13,902 nt of DNA from an uncultured Prevotellaceae bacterium (GCA_946415695.1 CAMKTM010000044.1:1-13902); one strand, 5' to 3'. Positions 1-6,724 are shown, counted from the first letter of the stretch. The notes: generated from the sequence alone by a model not told the origin. Translations and numbers: made by a program.

Positions 1-53
1 TACGTGCAATTGCTTTTACATGTACAAGCAATTGCACGTACATGTACAAGCAA
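1..53. repeat. 22-bp tandem repeat with inverted arms
   Basis: Positions 17-38 and 39-53 are successive copies of a 22-bp unit (the second truncated), so a 14-base word recurs exactly at 18-31 and 40-53. Overlaid on this is a perfect 15-bp inverted repeat, 1-15 against 26-40, with a 10-base loop. The window edge cuts the array, so its full length is unknown. It lies upstream of the cysE promoter and may mark the end of the preceding gene. No function can be assigned. Confidence 0.8.
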
Positions 54-109
54 ACTCTTTGCCTTGCCGCATCAGATGACATCCAAAACCGAAATGAATG
101 GAAAAAGAT

Positions 110-140
110 TTTGAATTTTGAATTAAACATCGTATCTTTG
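110..140 (+). promoter_or_regulatory. Bacteroidota-type promoter of cysE
   Basis: TATCTTTG at 133-140 matches the Bacteroidota -7 consensus TAnnTTTG. TTTG at 110-113 is a fitting -33 element with a 19-base spacer. Transcription would begin around 145-148, leaving a leader of about 25 nt before the ATG at 172. The same 12-mer (131-142) recurs at 10602-10613 in front of the first glycosyltransferase gene. Confidence 0.7.
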
Positions 141-171
141 CACCGATATTTACTGATAACAACACACCACG

Positions 172-1209
172 ATGAGTCCAAACGAACTCAATGCTCCGCG
201 TCATAGCCACGCGCAAAGATGCCAAAGCATCCAAGAGCTGCTGAAGCAGACCGTCGGCCAACTCTCCGAGCCCGAATCGCTGCACGGCCTCTTCCGCGAA
301 GTCAGCGAGGGCGACCCGCTTCCCTCTGCTCCTGCATTAACCGAGATTGTCGATCTCTGCCGTGCCATCATTTTCCCCGGCTTCTACGGCAAGTCCCTCC
401 TCAGTCGCGAAACACTCCCCTATCACATCGGCGTCAGTCTGGACCGTCTCGGCCACCTGCTCACGCAGCAAGTGCTGGCAGGCCTCTGTTTCCAGAAAGG
501 GACTACTGACTACAGACAACAGGCAACAGAAAAGGAGCAACCAGCACTCTCCCAAAGGGGAAGCGGGGAGGGAGCCAGTACGTGCGAACTCACAGAGAAG
601 GCTCAAGCCATCACCGGCAAGTTCATCGCTTGGCTGCCTGAGCTGCGACGCATCCTTGCCACCGACGTCGAGGCCGCCTACAACGGCGACCCTGCTGCCG
701 ATTCCTATGGCGAGATCATCAGTTGCTATCCCGTCATCAAGGCGCTTACCTGCTACCGCATCGCCCATGAGCTTCTGGAGCTTGGAGTGCCATTGATTCC
801 CCGCATCATCACCGAAATGGCGCACAGCGAAACGGGCATCGACATCCATCCGGGTGCCAAGATAGGACATCACTTCACCATCGACCACGGCACAGGCGTC
901 GTCATCGGAGCCACTTGCATCATCGGCAACAACGTGAAGCTGTACCAGGGCGTCACGCTCGGCGCAAAGAGTTTCACCCTCGACGACGACGGGAACCCCA
1001 TCAAAGGCATTCCTCGCCACCCGATCCTCGAGGACGACGTCATCGTCTATAGTAACGCGACGGTGCTCGGACGCATCACACTGGCTAAGGGAACCGTCAT
1101 CGGCGGCAACGTATGTGTGACGGAAAGCACCAAGCCCGGCGAACAAATCGTACAGGCAAAAAAGCGGAAGAGCCAAGTGGTAAGACCCGAAGACTGGGGA
1201 TGCCTGTAG
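172..1209 (+). CDS. cysE: Serine O-acetyltransferase
   Basis: Serine acetyltransferase transfers acetyl from acetyl-CoA to L-serine, giving O-acetylserine, the first step of cytosolic cysteine synthesis. The N-terminal half (about residues 1-200) is the helical SAT domain. From about residue 215 hexapeptide repeats form the left-handed beta-helix. The conserved DIHPGAKIG (D224, H226) and DHGTG (D238, H239) segments carry the histidines expected at the active site. A lysine/arginine-rich tail follows the helix. The protein is 345 aa, about 30 longer than I would expect for Bacteroidales CysE. The excess matches residues about 110-136, a repeat-derived insertion (see 501-574) between otherwise family-like sequence. 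The ATG at 172 lies about 25 nt below a good promoter, so the start is secure. The insertion is in frame and in a helical, non-catalytic part, so the enzyme is probably active. Confidence 0.95.
   Translation: MSPNELNAPRHSHAQRCQSIQELLKQTVGQLSEPESLHGLFREVSEGDPLPSAPALTEIVDLCRAIIFPGFYGKSLLSRETLPYHIGVSLDRLGHLLTQQVLAGLCFQKGTTDYRQQATEKEQPALSQRGSGEGASTCELTEKAQAITGKFIAWLPELRRILATDVEAAYNGDPAADSYGEIISCYPVIKALTCYRIAHELLELGVPLIPRIITEMAHSETGIDIHPGAKIGHHFTIDHGTGVVIGATCIIGNNVKLYQGVTLGAKSFTLDDDGNPIKGIPRHPILEDDVIVYSNATVLGRITLAKGTVIGGNVCVTESTKPGEQIVQAKKRKSQVVRPEDWGCL
501..574 (+). repeat. Heptamer repeat plus family-B element inside cysE
   Basis: Four degenerate 7-bp units occupy 501-528 (GACTACT, GACTACA, GACAACA, GGCAACA). 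After a short linker, a family-B-like C/G-rich palindrome lies at 549-568, with a CTCCC-AAA-GGGG core close to that at 4874-4894. Together they encode about residues 110-136 of CysE, rich in Q, G, E and S, with no stop codon. This is sequence I would not expect in CysE. Confidence 0.7.
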
Positions 1210-1211
1210 GA

Positions 1212-1246
1212 GTGAAGAGTGAAGAGTGAAGAATGAAGAATGAAGA
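1212..1246 (+). repeat. Heptamer array GTGAAGA/ATGAAGA
   Basis: Five contiguous 7-bp units (three GTGAAGA, two ATGAAGA) begin two bases after the cysE stop codon. Read in any forward frame the unit cycle contains TGA. The same family recurs, modified, inside the first glycosyltransferase gene at 11430-11464. Confidence 0.9.
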
Positions 1247-1294
1247 ATTTGCTACCGCACTGATAATTGGGAGACCTCTGCGAGGAGAACTATT

Positions 1295-1351
1295 AAATGG
1301 TAAATGGTAAATGGTAAATGGTAAATGATTAAATGGTAAATGTGAGATGGT
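1295..1351 (+). repeat. Heptamer array AAATGGT
   Basis: Four perfect AAATGGT units lie at 1295-1322, followed by degenerate units (AAATGAT, an extra base, AAATGGT, AAATGTG, AGATGGT) to 1351. The array contains many ATG triplets, and TAA or TGA closes most frames. The upstream candidate start codon of the next gene, at 1347, lies in the last degenerate unit. Confidence 0.9.
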
Positions 1352-2834
1352 AAATGAAAAGTGGAACACTCCCGCAAGCAAGGCCGGAGAAGAGTTCGAA
1401 ATGATAGCCAAGACCTTCCAGGGCCTTGAGACAGTACTGGCAACGGAGCTGATAGACCTCGGCGCCAACAACATACAGATAGGCCGCCGCATGGTCAGCT
1501 TCACGGGCAACAAGGAGCTGCTCTACCGCGCCAACTTCCAGTTGCGAACAGCCATCAAGATACTGATGCCTATCAAGCACTTCCGCGCCACCTCGGCCGA
1601 CGAGGTCTATACCGCCGTGCAGGAGATCGACTGGACCAACTACCTGACCAACGAGACGACCTTCGCCGTCGATAGCGTCGTGTTCAGCCAAGAGTTCCGC
1701 CACTCTAAGTTTGTGGCCTACAAGGTGAAGGACGCCATTGTTGACCAGATGCGGGAGCGGACGGGCGAGCGACCGAACATCCGCGTCACCAATCCCGACC
1801 TGCAGCTCCACATCCACATCGCAGAGTATGACTGCACCCTCTCGCTCGACACCAGTGGCGAGAGCCTGCACCGTCGTGGCTATCGGCAGGAGACGGTGGA
1901 GGCTCCACTGAACGAAGTGCTTGCCGCCGGCATTATCATGCTGACAGGCTGGAAGGGCGAATGCGACCTCATCGACCCGATGTGCGGCAGCGGCACCATC
2001 CCCATCGAGGCCGCCCTCATCGCCCGCGGCATCGCCCCCGGCGTGTATCGCAAGGAATATGCCTTCGAGAAATGGCCCGACTTCGACCAGGAACTCTTCG
2101 ACAGCATCTACGAGGACGACTCCAAAGAACACGGCTTCGAGCACCACATCTACGGCTACGACATCAACCATAACGCAGTCGCCATCGCCACAACGAACGT
2201 CAAGGCGGCAGGACTGAGCAAGGAAATCACCATCCAGCAGCAAGACTTCGCCGACTTCAAGCAACCCCAGGAGAAGGCCATCATCATCACCAATCCGCCC
2301 TACGGCGAACGCATCTCGGCGCCCGACCTGCTCGGGCTCTACAAGATGATAGGCTCGAAACTCAAACACGACTTTACGGGAAACGACGCTTGGGTGCTCA
2401 GTTATCGTGAAGAATGCTTCGAGCAGATAGGCCTGAAGCCGTCGCTACGCACACCGCTCTACAACGGAAGCCTCGAATGCGAGCTCCGCAAGTACCAGAT
2501 GTTCAGCGGAAAGTTCAACGAGATGCGTGCCGAAGGGGGCGACATCAAGACGGCTCAAGAACGTCGGATGATGGCCGACCGCAAGCGCTTCAAGCAGCAT
2601 CGCGACTTCAAGGAAAAGCTCGAGGACGACCCTCGCGAACGGTTCACCCGAAAGAAGGACCGCGAAGACTTCCGCAGAGACAACAAGAAGGGCGACCTCC
2701 GCAAGGACTTCCGCGGCGAACGAAAGGACTTCCGTGGCGACTCGCGCAAAGAGTTCCGCGGCGAACGCAAGCCCTTCGGACGAGACAAAGGCAACAACAA
2801 ATATGGAAAGAAACGCTACAACGATGAATACTAA
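1347..2834 (+). CDS. THUMP-domain SAM-dependent 23S rRNA methyltransferase (RlmL N-half type)
   Basis: This enzyme is predicted to methylate guanine N2 in 23S rRNA, as the N-terminal half of E. coli RlmL does; members are often misnamed N6-adenine DNA methylases. A THUMP RNA-binding region covers about residues 60-175. The Rossmann methyltransferase follows, with SAM-binding DPMCGSGT (from D210) and catalytic NPPY (N316). The last 90 residues are a highly charged tail, including three near-copies of a D/E-FRG-E/D motif from residue 454, probably disordered and RNA-binding. Two starts are possible: ATG 1347 inside the AAATGGT array, or ATG 1401. I prefer 1347 because EFEM just before 1401 resembles where family members begin, yet no start codon exists between the two. 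The stop overlaps the next gene by 11 bp, implying translational coupling. Confidence 0.88.
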   Translation: MVNEKWNTPASKAGEEFEMIAKTFQGLETVLATELIDLGANNIQIGRRMVSFTGNKELLYRANFQLRTAIKILMPIKHFRATSADEVYTAVQEIDWTNYLTNETTFAVDSVVFSQEFRHSKFVAYKVKDAIVDQMRERTGERPNIRVTNPDLQLHIHIAEYDCTLSLDTSGESLHRRGYRQETVEAPLNEVLAAGIIMLTGWKGECDLIDPMCGSGTIPIEAALIARGIAPGVYRKEYAFEKWPDFDQELFDSIYEDDSKEHGFEHHIYGYDINHNAVAIATTNVKAAGLSKEITIQQQDFADFKQPQEKAIIITNPPYGERISAPDLLGLYKMIGSKLKHDFTGNDAWVLSYREECFEQIGLKPSLRTPLYNGSLECELRKYQMFSGKFNEMRAEGGDIKTAQERRMMADRKRFKQHRDFKEKLEDDPRERFTRKKDREDFRRDNKKGDLRKDFRGERKDFRGDSRKEFRGERKPFGRDKGNNKYGKKRYNDEY

Positions 2835-4866
2835 ACACATCCTGCTCGCACTCTTTATGCTCTCAACAACCGGTTCTCTTTTCGCCCAAAAGCTCTTCAC
2901 ACTCGAAGAACTCAACTTCGGCGGCAAGAACGCCTCACAATTCTACCCCGAGCGATGGAAGTTGCGCTGGGAAGGCGACAAGCTCGTTGATGCTGACAAG
3001 AAGCCGGCCAGCGTCATAGACTGCAAGACGGGCAAGGTCATCGAAGGCGAAACCATTGACCTCGACGCCAACAAGCGCAACCGCCACGAAGGCGAACTGG
3101 AGTATTGCAAAGCCTCCGGTGCAGTCGCCTTCCTGCGCGACAAGAACCTCTATGTCGCAACGGACGACGGCACGGAGCATCAGCTGTCGGCCGACGGCTC
3201 ACGCGAAATCGTTTATGGGCAGAGCGTGCACCGCGACGAGTTCGGCATCTACAAGGGAACCTTCTGGAGCCCCGACGGGCAGCAACTCGCCTTCTACCGC
3301 ATGGACCAGAGCATGGTGGCGGACTATCCGCAGGTCAACACGTTTGAGCGAGAGGCAACGCTGGCGCCGGACAAGTACCCGATGGCAGGCATGACGTCGC
3401 ACAAAGTGACGGTCGGCATCTTCTCCCTGCCAGGGGCAAGGAGCAAGGAGCAAGGGGCAGGATGCATCTACCTCGATCTGGGCGACCCCACCGACCGCTA
3501 CTTCACGAACATCGCCTGGGCACCGGATGGCAGGACACTCTATCTCTACGAACTCAACCGCGACCAGAACCATACGACGCTCGATGCCTACGACACCACA
3601 ACAGGCCGCAAGATAAAGACTCTCCGCGAGGAACGCTCCGACAAGTACGTCGAACCGCTTCATCCCATTACTTTCCTGCCGTGGGACAACACGAAGTTCA
3701 TCTACTGGAGCCGTAAAGACGGCTACCGACACCTCTACCTCATGGACACCGATGGCAAGGAGCTCGGACAGCTCACCAACGGGAAATGGGAAGTGAAGGA
3801 GCTCGTGGGCTTCTGTTCCGCCACAAAGAGCGCCATCATCATCACCAAGGAGGCAGGCGACCTGCAACGCAACATCTACCGTCTCGACCTAAAGACCAGA
3901 AAGCGCACACTGCTCGATAACGGCCGCGGCTGCCACTCTGCACAGCTCTCTGCCGACGGGCGTTACCTCATCGACACTTGGCAGGAACCCGATGTGCCAC
4001 GTGCCTGCGCCGTGACCGACACGAAGACGGGCAAGCAATCGCTGCAAAGAACAGCCAAAGACCCGTGGGACGGCTGGTATCAGCCCATCTTCGAGCAGGG
4101 CACCGTCCTCGCCGCTGACGGCCAGACGACACTCTACTGGCGCATGGTCAAACCGATGGATTTCGATGCATCGAAGAAGTATCCGACCGTCGTCTATGTC
4201 TATGGCGGCCCGCACGCCCATAATGTGGAGGCTTCTTGGCACTGGGGCTCGCGCTCCTGGGAAACCTATATGGCGCAGAAAGGCTACATCCTCTTCATCC
4301 TCGACAACCGTGGCAGCGAGGACAGAGGCCGCGACTTCGAGCAAGTGACCTTCAGACATCTGGGCCAAGAGGAGATGAAGGACCAGATGCAGGGCGTGGC
4401 TTACCTGAAGTCGCTGCCCTACGTGGATGACGACCGTCTGGGCGTACACGGCTGGAGCTTCGGCGGCTTTATGACGACATCGCTGATGACCACTTATCCC
4501 GACGCGTTCAAGGTAGGCGTGGCAGGCGGCCCGGTCATCGACTGGAAGTGGTACGAGGTGATGTACGGCGAACGCTACATGGACACGCCGCAGCAGAATC
4601 CCGAAGGCTACGAGCAGACAAGCTGCATCAATAAAGCCAAGAACCTGAAGGGCAAACTGCAGATCATCATCGGCATGAACGACCCGACGTGCGTTCCTCA
4701 GCACAGCCTGCAGTTCCTCAATGCTTGTGCCGAAGCCGGCACACAGCCCGATTTCTTCGTCTATCCCGGCGAAGGTCACAACATGGCAGGCCACAAGAGT
4801 GTCCACCTGCACGAGAGGATTACGCAGTACTTTGAGGACTATCTAAAGCCCCTCTCCAACCCCTAA
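2824..4866 (+). CDS. Secreted dipeptidyl-peptidase IV-type S9 family serine peptidase
   Basis: The protein (680 aa) is predicted to remove N-terminal dipeptides, typically after proline, from peptides in the periplasm or at the cell surface. A signal peptide (MNTKHILLALFML to SLFAQ) covers about residues 1-21. A beta-propeller follows to about residue 440, including the HRDEFG segment that supplies acidic substrate-binding residues in DPP-IV relatives. The C-terminal alpha/beta-hydrolase has YVYGGP, nucleophile Ser545 in GWSFGG, Asp620 in IIGMND and His652 in GEGHN. The ATG at 2824 is chosen over one 90 bp upstream because it starts a clean signal peptide. Residues 204-213 come from a GCAAGGA repeat, and residues 676-680 plus the stop come from a family-B repeat, so the C-terminus appears rewritten. 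DPP-IV or a related prolyl tripeptidyl-peptidase are both possible. Confidence 0.92.
   Translation: MNTKHILLALFMLSTTGSLFAQKLFTLEELNFGGKNASQFYPERWKLRWEGDKLVDADKKPASVIDCKTGKVIEGETIDLDANKRNRHEGELEYCKASGAVAFLRDKNLYVATDDGTEHQLSADGSREIVYGQSVHRDEFGIYKGTFWSPDGQQLAFYRMDQSMVADYPQVNTFEREATLAPDKYPMAGMTSHKVTVGIFSLPGARSKEQGAGCIYLDLGDPTDRYFTNIAWAPDGRTLYLYELNRDQNHTTLDAYDTTTGRKIKTLREERSDKYVEPLHPITFLPWDNTKFIYWSRKDGYRHLYLMDTDGKELGQLTNGKWEVKELVGFCSATKSAIIITKEAGDLQRNIYRLDLKTRKRTLLDNGRGCHSAQLSADGRYLIDTWQEPDVPRACAVTDTKTGKQSLQRTAKDPWDGWYQPIFEQGTVLAADGQTTLYWRMVKPMDFDASKKYPTVVYVYGGPHAHNVEASWHWGSRSWETYMAQKGYILFILDNRGSEDRGRDFEQVTFRHLGQEEMKDQMQGVAYLKSLPYVDDDRLGVHGWSFGGFMTTSLMTTYPDAFKVGVAGGPVIDWKWYEVMYGERYMDTPQQNPEGYEQTSCINKAKNLKGKLQIIIGMNDPTCVPQHSLQFLNACAEAGTQPDFFVYPGEGHNMAGHKSVHLHERITQYFEDYLKPLSNP
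3431..3462 (+). repeat. GCAAGGA heptamers inside the peptidase gene
   Basis: Three contiguous 7-bp units lie at 3436-3456 (GCAAGGA, GCAAGGA, GCAAGGG), flanked by GGGGC and GCAGGA. They encode GARSKEQGAG (residues 204-213) in a propeller loop just before the family-like DLGDPTDRYFTN. The same family, read in the same frame, gives KEQGAG in purD. Confidence 0.85.
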
Positions 4867-4894
4867 CCCCTCCTCCCCCAAAGGGGAGGCGGGG
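4849..4894 (+). repeat. Family-B palindromic element, left copy
   Basis: A C/G-rich element starts with CCCCTCTCC (4849-4857) and ends in a hairpin, 4867-4878 pairing with 4883-4894 around CAAA (12 positions, one mismatch). It encodes the last five residues (PLSNP) and the TAA stop (4864-4866) of the peptidase. Positions 4872-4889 are the exact reverse complement of 5382-5399. The hairpin could also stop transcription, although no T-run follows. Confidence 0.85.
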
Positions 4895-4952
4895 AACCGC
4901 CGCGGAGTGCATTGACACAGGGGGCTTGGTTCAACACGACACACATCAGGAC

Positions 4953-5345
4953 ATGGCTATGGACGACTTTCACCGAGCTAATCCAGACTGGTATCCTCTT
5001 CTGAAGGAACATGCTCGCAGAATGAGAAACAACCCGACGGAAGCTGAGGCGTTCCTATGGAAACAACTCAAAGGTAAAGGGCTCGGCACCGACTTCAAGC
5101 GACAATGCGTCATACTGGACTTCATCGCAGACTTCTATTCCCCATCGGCAAACCTCATCATCGAGGTTGATGGAGAATATCATCAGGCAGAGGAACAGCA
5201 GCGGCTCGACAAGGAAAGAGAGGAAAGGCTTCAGGCAAAAGGATACAATATCCTTCGCTTCACCAACGAACAAGTCCTGCTCGACATAGATAATGTGTTA
5301 AGAGATATAACAAAAGTTCTGTTCGATATAAACAACATACACTAA
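4953..5345 (+). CDS. DUF559 / Vsr-like PD-(D/E)XK endonuclease-domain protein
   Basis: This small protein (130 aa) is recognisable as DUF559, a Vsr-like branch of the PD-(D/E)XK nuclease fold. The usual order is present: helix with N-PTEAE-LW (residues 26-36), FKRQ (48-51), the acidic D60 in ADFY, then IIEVDGEYH with E71 and D73 (69-77), and the strand YNILRF. D60 and E71 or D73 would be the metal ligands. The family's role is not established; DNA nicking or repair is inferred from Vsr. The ATG at 4953 is preferred over a TTG at 4926. The gene sits between inverted family-B elements and ends 14 bp before purD. It interrupts a run of housekeeping genes to which it has no obvious link, which suggests acquisition. 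Confidence 0.85.
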   Translation: MAMDDFHRANPDWYPLLKEHARRMRNNPTEAEAFLWKQLKGKGLGTDFKRQCVILDFIADFYSPSANLIIEVDGEYHQAEEQQRLDKEREERLQAKGYNILRFTNEQVLLDIDNVLRDITKVLFDINNIH

Positions 5346-5359
5346 AAGATACTACAACA

Positions 5360-6724
5360 ATGATACACGGAACGGGAACTCCCTCCCCTTTGGGGGAGGG
5401 CTGGGGAGAGGGGCGAATCCTTCTTTTAGGCAGTGGCGGGCGCGAACATGCGCTGGCCTGGAAAATAAGTCAAAGCGACAAGTGTGAGAAGTTGTATATT
5501 GCTCCGGGCAATGTCGGCACGGCAGAGGTGGGAGAGAACGTCAACATCAAGGCCGATGACTTCGAGAGCATCAAAATGCTTGTGTTGAGGAACAGGATAC
5601 AAATGGTGGTGGTCGGTCCGGAAGACCCTTTGGTGAAAGGCATCAGCGACTACTTCAAGAACGATCCTGAACTGAAGGACATTCCCGTCATCGGCCCGTC
5701 GAAGGCGGGAGCGATGCTTGAGGGCAGCAAAGACTTCGCCAAGGGCTTCATGCAAAGGCATGGCATCCCGACAGCCGCCTACCGCACCTTCACCCAAGAC
5801 ACCGTGGAGGAAGGCATCTCCTTCCTCAAGACCCTCCAGCCGCCCTACGTGCTGAAGGCCGACGGCCTGTGTGCCGGCAAGGGCGTACTCATCCTGCCTA
5901 CGCTGGAAGAGGCGGAGAAAGAACTCCGGGAGATGCTCGGCGGCATGTTCGGCGACGCCAGCAGCCGCGTGGTCATCGAGGAGTTTCTGGACGGCATCGA
6001 GTGCAGTGTCTTCGTCCTGACAGACGGCAAGAGCTACAAGATTCTGCCCGAGGCGAAGGACTACAAGCGCATCGGCGAGGGCGACACAGGCCTCAACACC
6101 GGCGGCATGGGCAGCGTCTCTCCTGTGCCATTTGCCACGAAGGAGTGGATGCAGAAGGTGGAGGACCGCATCATCCGCCCGACGGTGGAGGGCCTCCAGG
6201 CTGAGGGCATCGACTACAAGGGCTTCATCTTCTTCGGCCTCATCAATACAGGGGCAGGGGGCAAGGAGCAAGGAGCAGGCGAACCGAAGGTCATCGAATA
6301 CAACGTCCGCATGGGCGACCCGGAGACGGAGACCGTGATGCTGCGCCTGAAGAGCGACATTGTGGATCTCTTCGAAGGCGTTGCCACGGGGACGCTTGCC
6401 GAGCGGAAGGTGGAGTTCGACGAAAGGGCTGCCGTCTGCGTCATGCTGGTGAGCGGCGGCTACCCGGGCAAATACGAGAAAGGCTTCCCCATTACGGGCG
6501 TTGAAGACGTCTGGGGCAGCATCGTCTTCCACGCCGGCACAGCGTTTGCCCCTCCTTTGGAGGGGACAGGGGAGGCTCAGCTGGTGACCAACGGCGGCCG
6601 CGTCATCGCCGTCAGCAGCTACGGAAAGGACAAGGAGGAAGCGCTGGAGAAGAGCTTCGCCAACGCCAAGCTGATAAAATTCGAAGGCAAAAACTTCCGT
6701 CGAGACATTGGGAAAGACCTTTAG
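5360..6724 (+). CDS. purD: Phosphoribosylamine-glycine ligase (GAR synthetase)
   Basis: PurD joins phosphoribosylamine and glycine with ATP, the second step of de novo purine synthesis, in the cytosol. The N-domain nucleotide fold ILLLGSGGREHA (from residue 20), GPEDPLV, the ATP-grasp segments VLKADGLCAGKGV and VVIEEFLDG, the LNTGGMG loop and the NVRMGDPETE metal-binding stretch are all intact. At 454 aa it is longer than the roughly 420-430 aa usual for PurD. The excess is three repeat-derived insertions: an N-terminal extension (about residues 2-19, PSPLGEGWGEG), residues 298-307 (GAGGKEQGAG) and residues 397-407 (PPLEGTGEA). The ATG at 5360 follows an A-rich leader. Because the family normally starts directly with M-K-I/V-LLLG, the repeat seems to have landed right after the start codon. 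Catalytic motifs are intact, so it is probably functional. Confidence 0.95.
   Translation: MIHGTGTPSPLGEGWGEGRILLLGSGGREHALAWKISQSDKCEKLYIAPGNVGTAEVGENVNIKADDFESIKMLVLRNRIQMVVVGPEDPLVKGISDYFKNDPELKDIPVIGPSKAGAMLEGSKDFAKGFMQRHGIPTAAYRTFTQDTVEEGISFLKTLQPPYVLKADGLCAGKGVLILPTLEEAEKELREMLGGMFGDASSRVVIEEFLDGIECSVFVLTDGKSYKILPEAKDYKRIGEGDTGLNTGGMGSVSPVPFATKEWMQKVEDRIIRPTVEGLQAEGIDYKGFIFFGLINTGAGGKEQGAGEPKVIEYNVRMGDPETETVMLRLKSDIVDLFEGVATGTLAERKVEFDERAAVCVMLVSGGYPGKYEKGFPITGVEDVWGSIVFHAGTAFAPPLEGTGEAQLVTNGGRVIAVSSYGKDKEEALEKSFANAKLIKFEGKNFRRDIGKDL
5381..5413 (+). repeat. Family-B palindromic element, right copy, in the purD 5' end
   Basis: The hairpin 5381-5388 / 5393-5400 has loop TTTG, followed by CTGGGGAGAGGGG. 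It is the inverted counterpart of 4849-4894 (18 bp exact). It is translated as PSPLGEGWGEG (residues 8-18 of PurD). A stable stem this close to the start codon could depress translation. Confidence 0.85.
6251..6280 (+). repeat. GCAAGGA heptamers inside purD
   Basis: Two perfect units lie at 6261-6274, preceded by GGGGCAGGG and followed by GCAGGC. They encode residues 298-307, ending KEQGAG, between GFIFFGLI and VIEYNVRMGDPE. Those two segments are normally joined by a short turn, so this is an enlarged loop. Confidence 0.85.
6549..6575 (+). repeat. Family-B-like element inside purD
   Basis: CCCCTCC-TTT-GGAGGGG (6549-6565) forms a 7-bp stem with a 3-base loop, followed by ACAGGGGAGG. It is read in the same frame as the purD N-terminal copy (CCT TTG G..), giving PPLEGTGEA against PLGEGWGEG. 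It lies in the C-terminal domain loop between FHAGT and VTNGGRV. Confidence 0.8.

Larger units (their letters stand above)
4849..5413. mobile_element. Candidate inverted-repeat-bounded cassette carrying a DUF559 nuclease
   Basis: Both edges carry family-B elements in opposite orientation. An 18-bp core (4872-4889) is exactly inverted at 5382-5399, and outside it CCCCTCTCC (4849) faces GGAGAGGGG (ending 5413). Between them lies only the DUF559 gene with short flanks. The peptidase C-terminus runs into the left arm, and the purD N-terminus begins beside and reads through the right arm. I see no target-site duplication, and no transposase is present. Two independent repeat insertions flanking a resident gene are the alternative. 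Confidence 0.35.

Noticed and set aside
337..1176. 279-codon open frame on the minus strand opposite cysE
   Set aside because: Antisense shadow of cysE, with no recognisable domain or start context.
2734..2823. Upstream start for the peptidase
   Set aside because: It would add 30 polar residues ahead of a clean signal peptide and overlap the methyltransferase gene by about 100 bp; the ATG at 2824 is better.
4926..4952. TTG start for the DUF559 gene
   Set aside because: ATG at 4953 gives a normal-length protein and no conserved residue lies upstream.
5346..5359. Purine riboswitch ahead of purD
   Set aside because: Only 14 bp separate purD from the preceding gene, too short for an aptamer.
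4849..5413. Classical transposon or insertion sequence
   Set aside because: No transposase gene and no target-site duplication were found at the edges, so only a candidate cassette is proposed.
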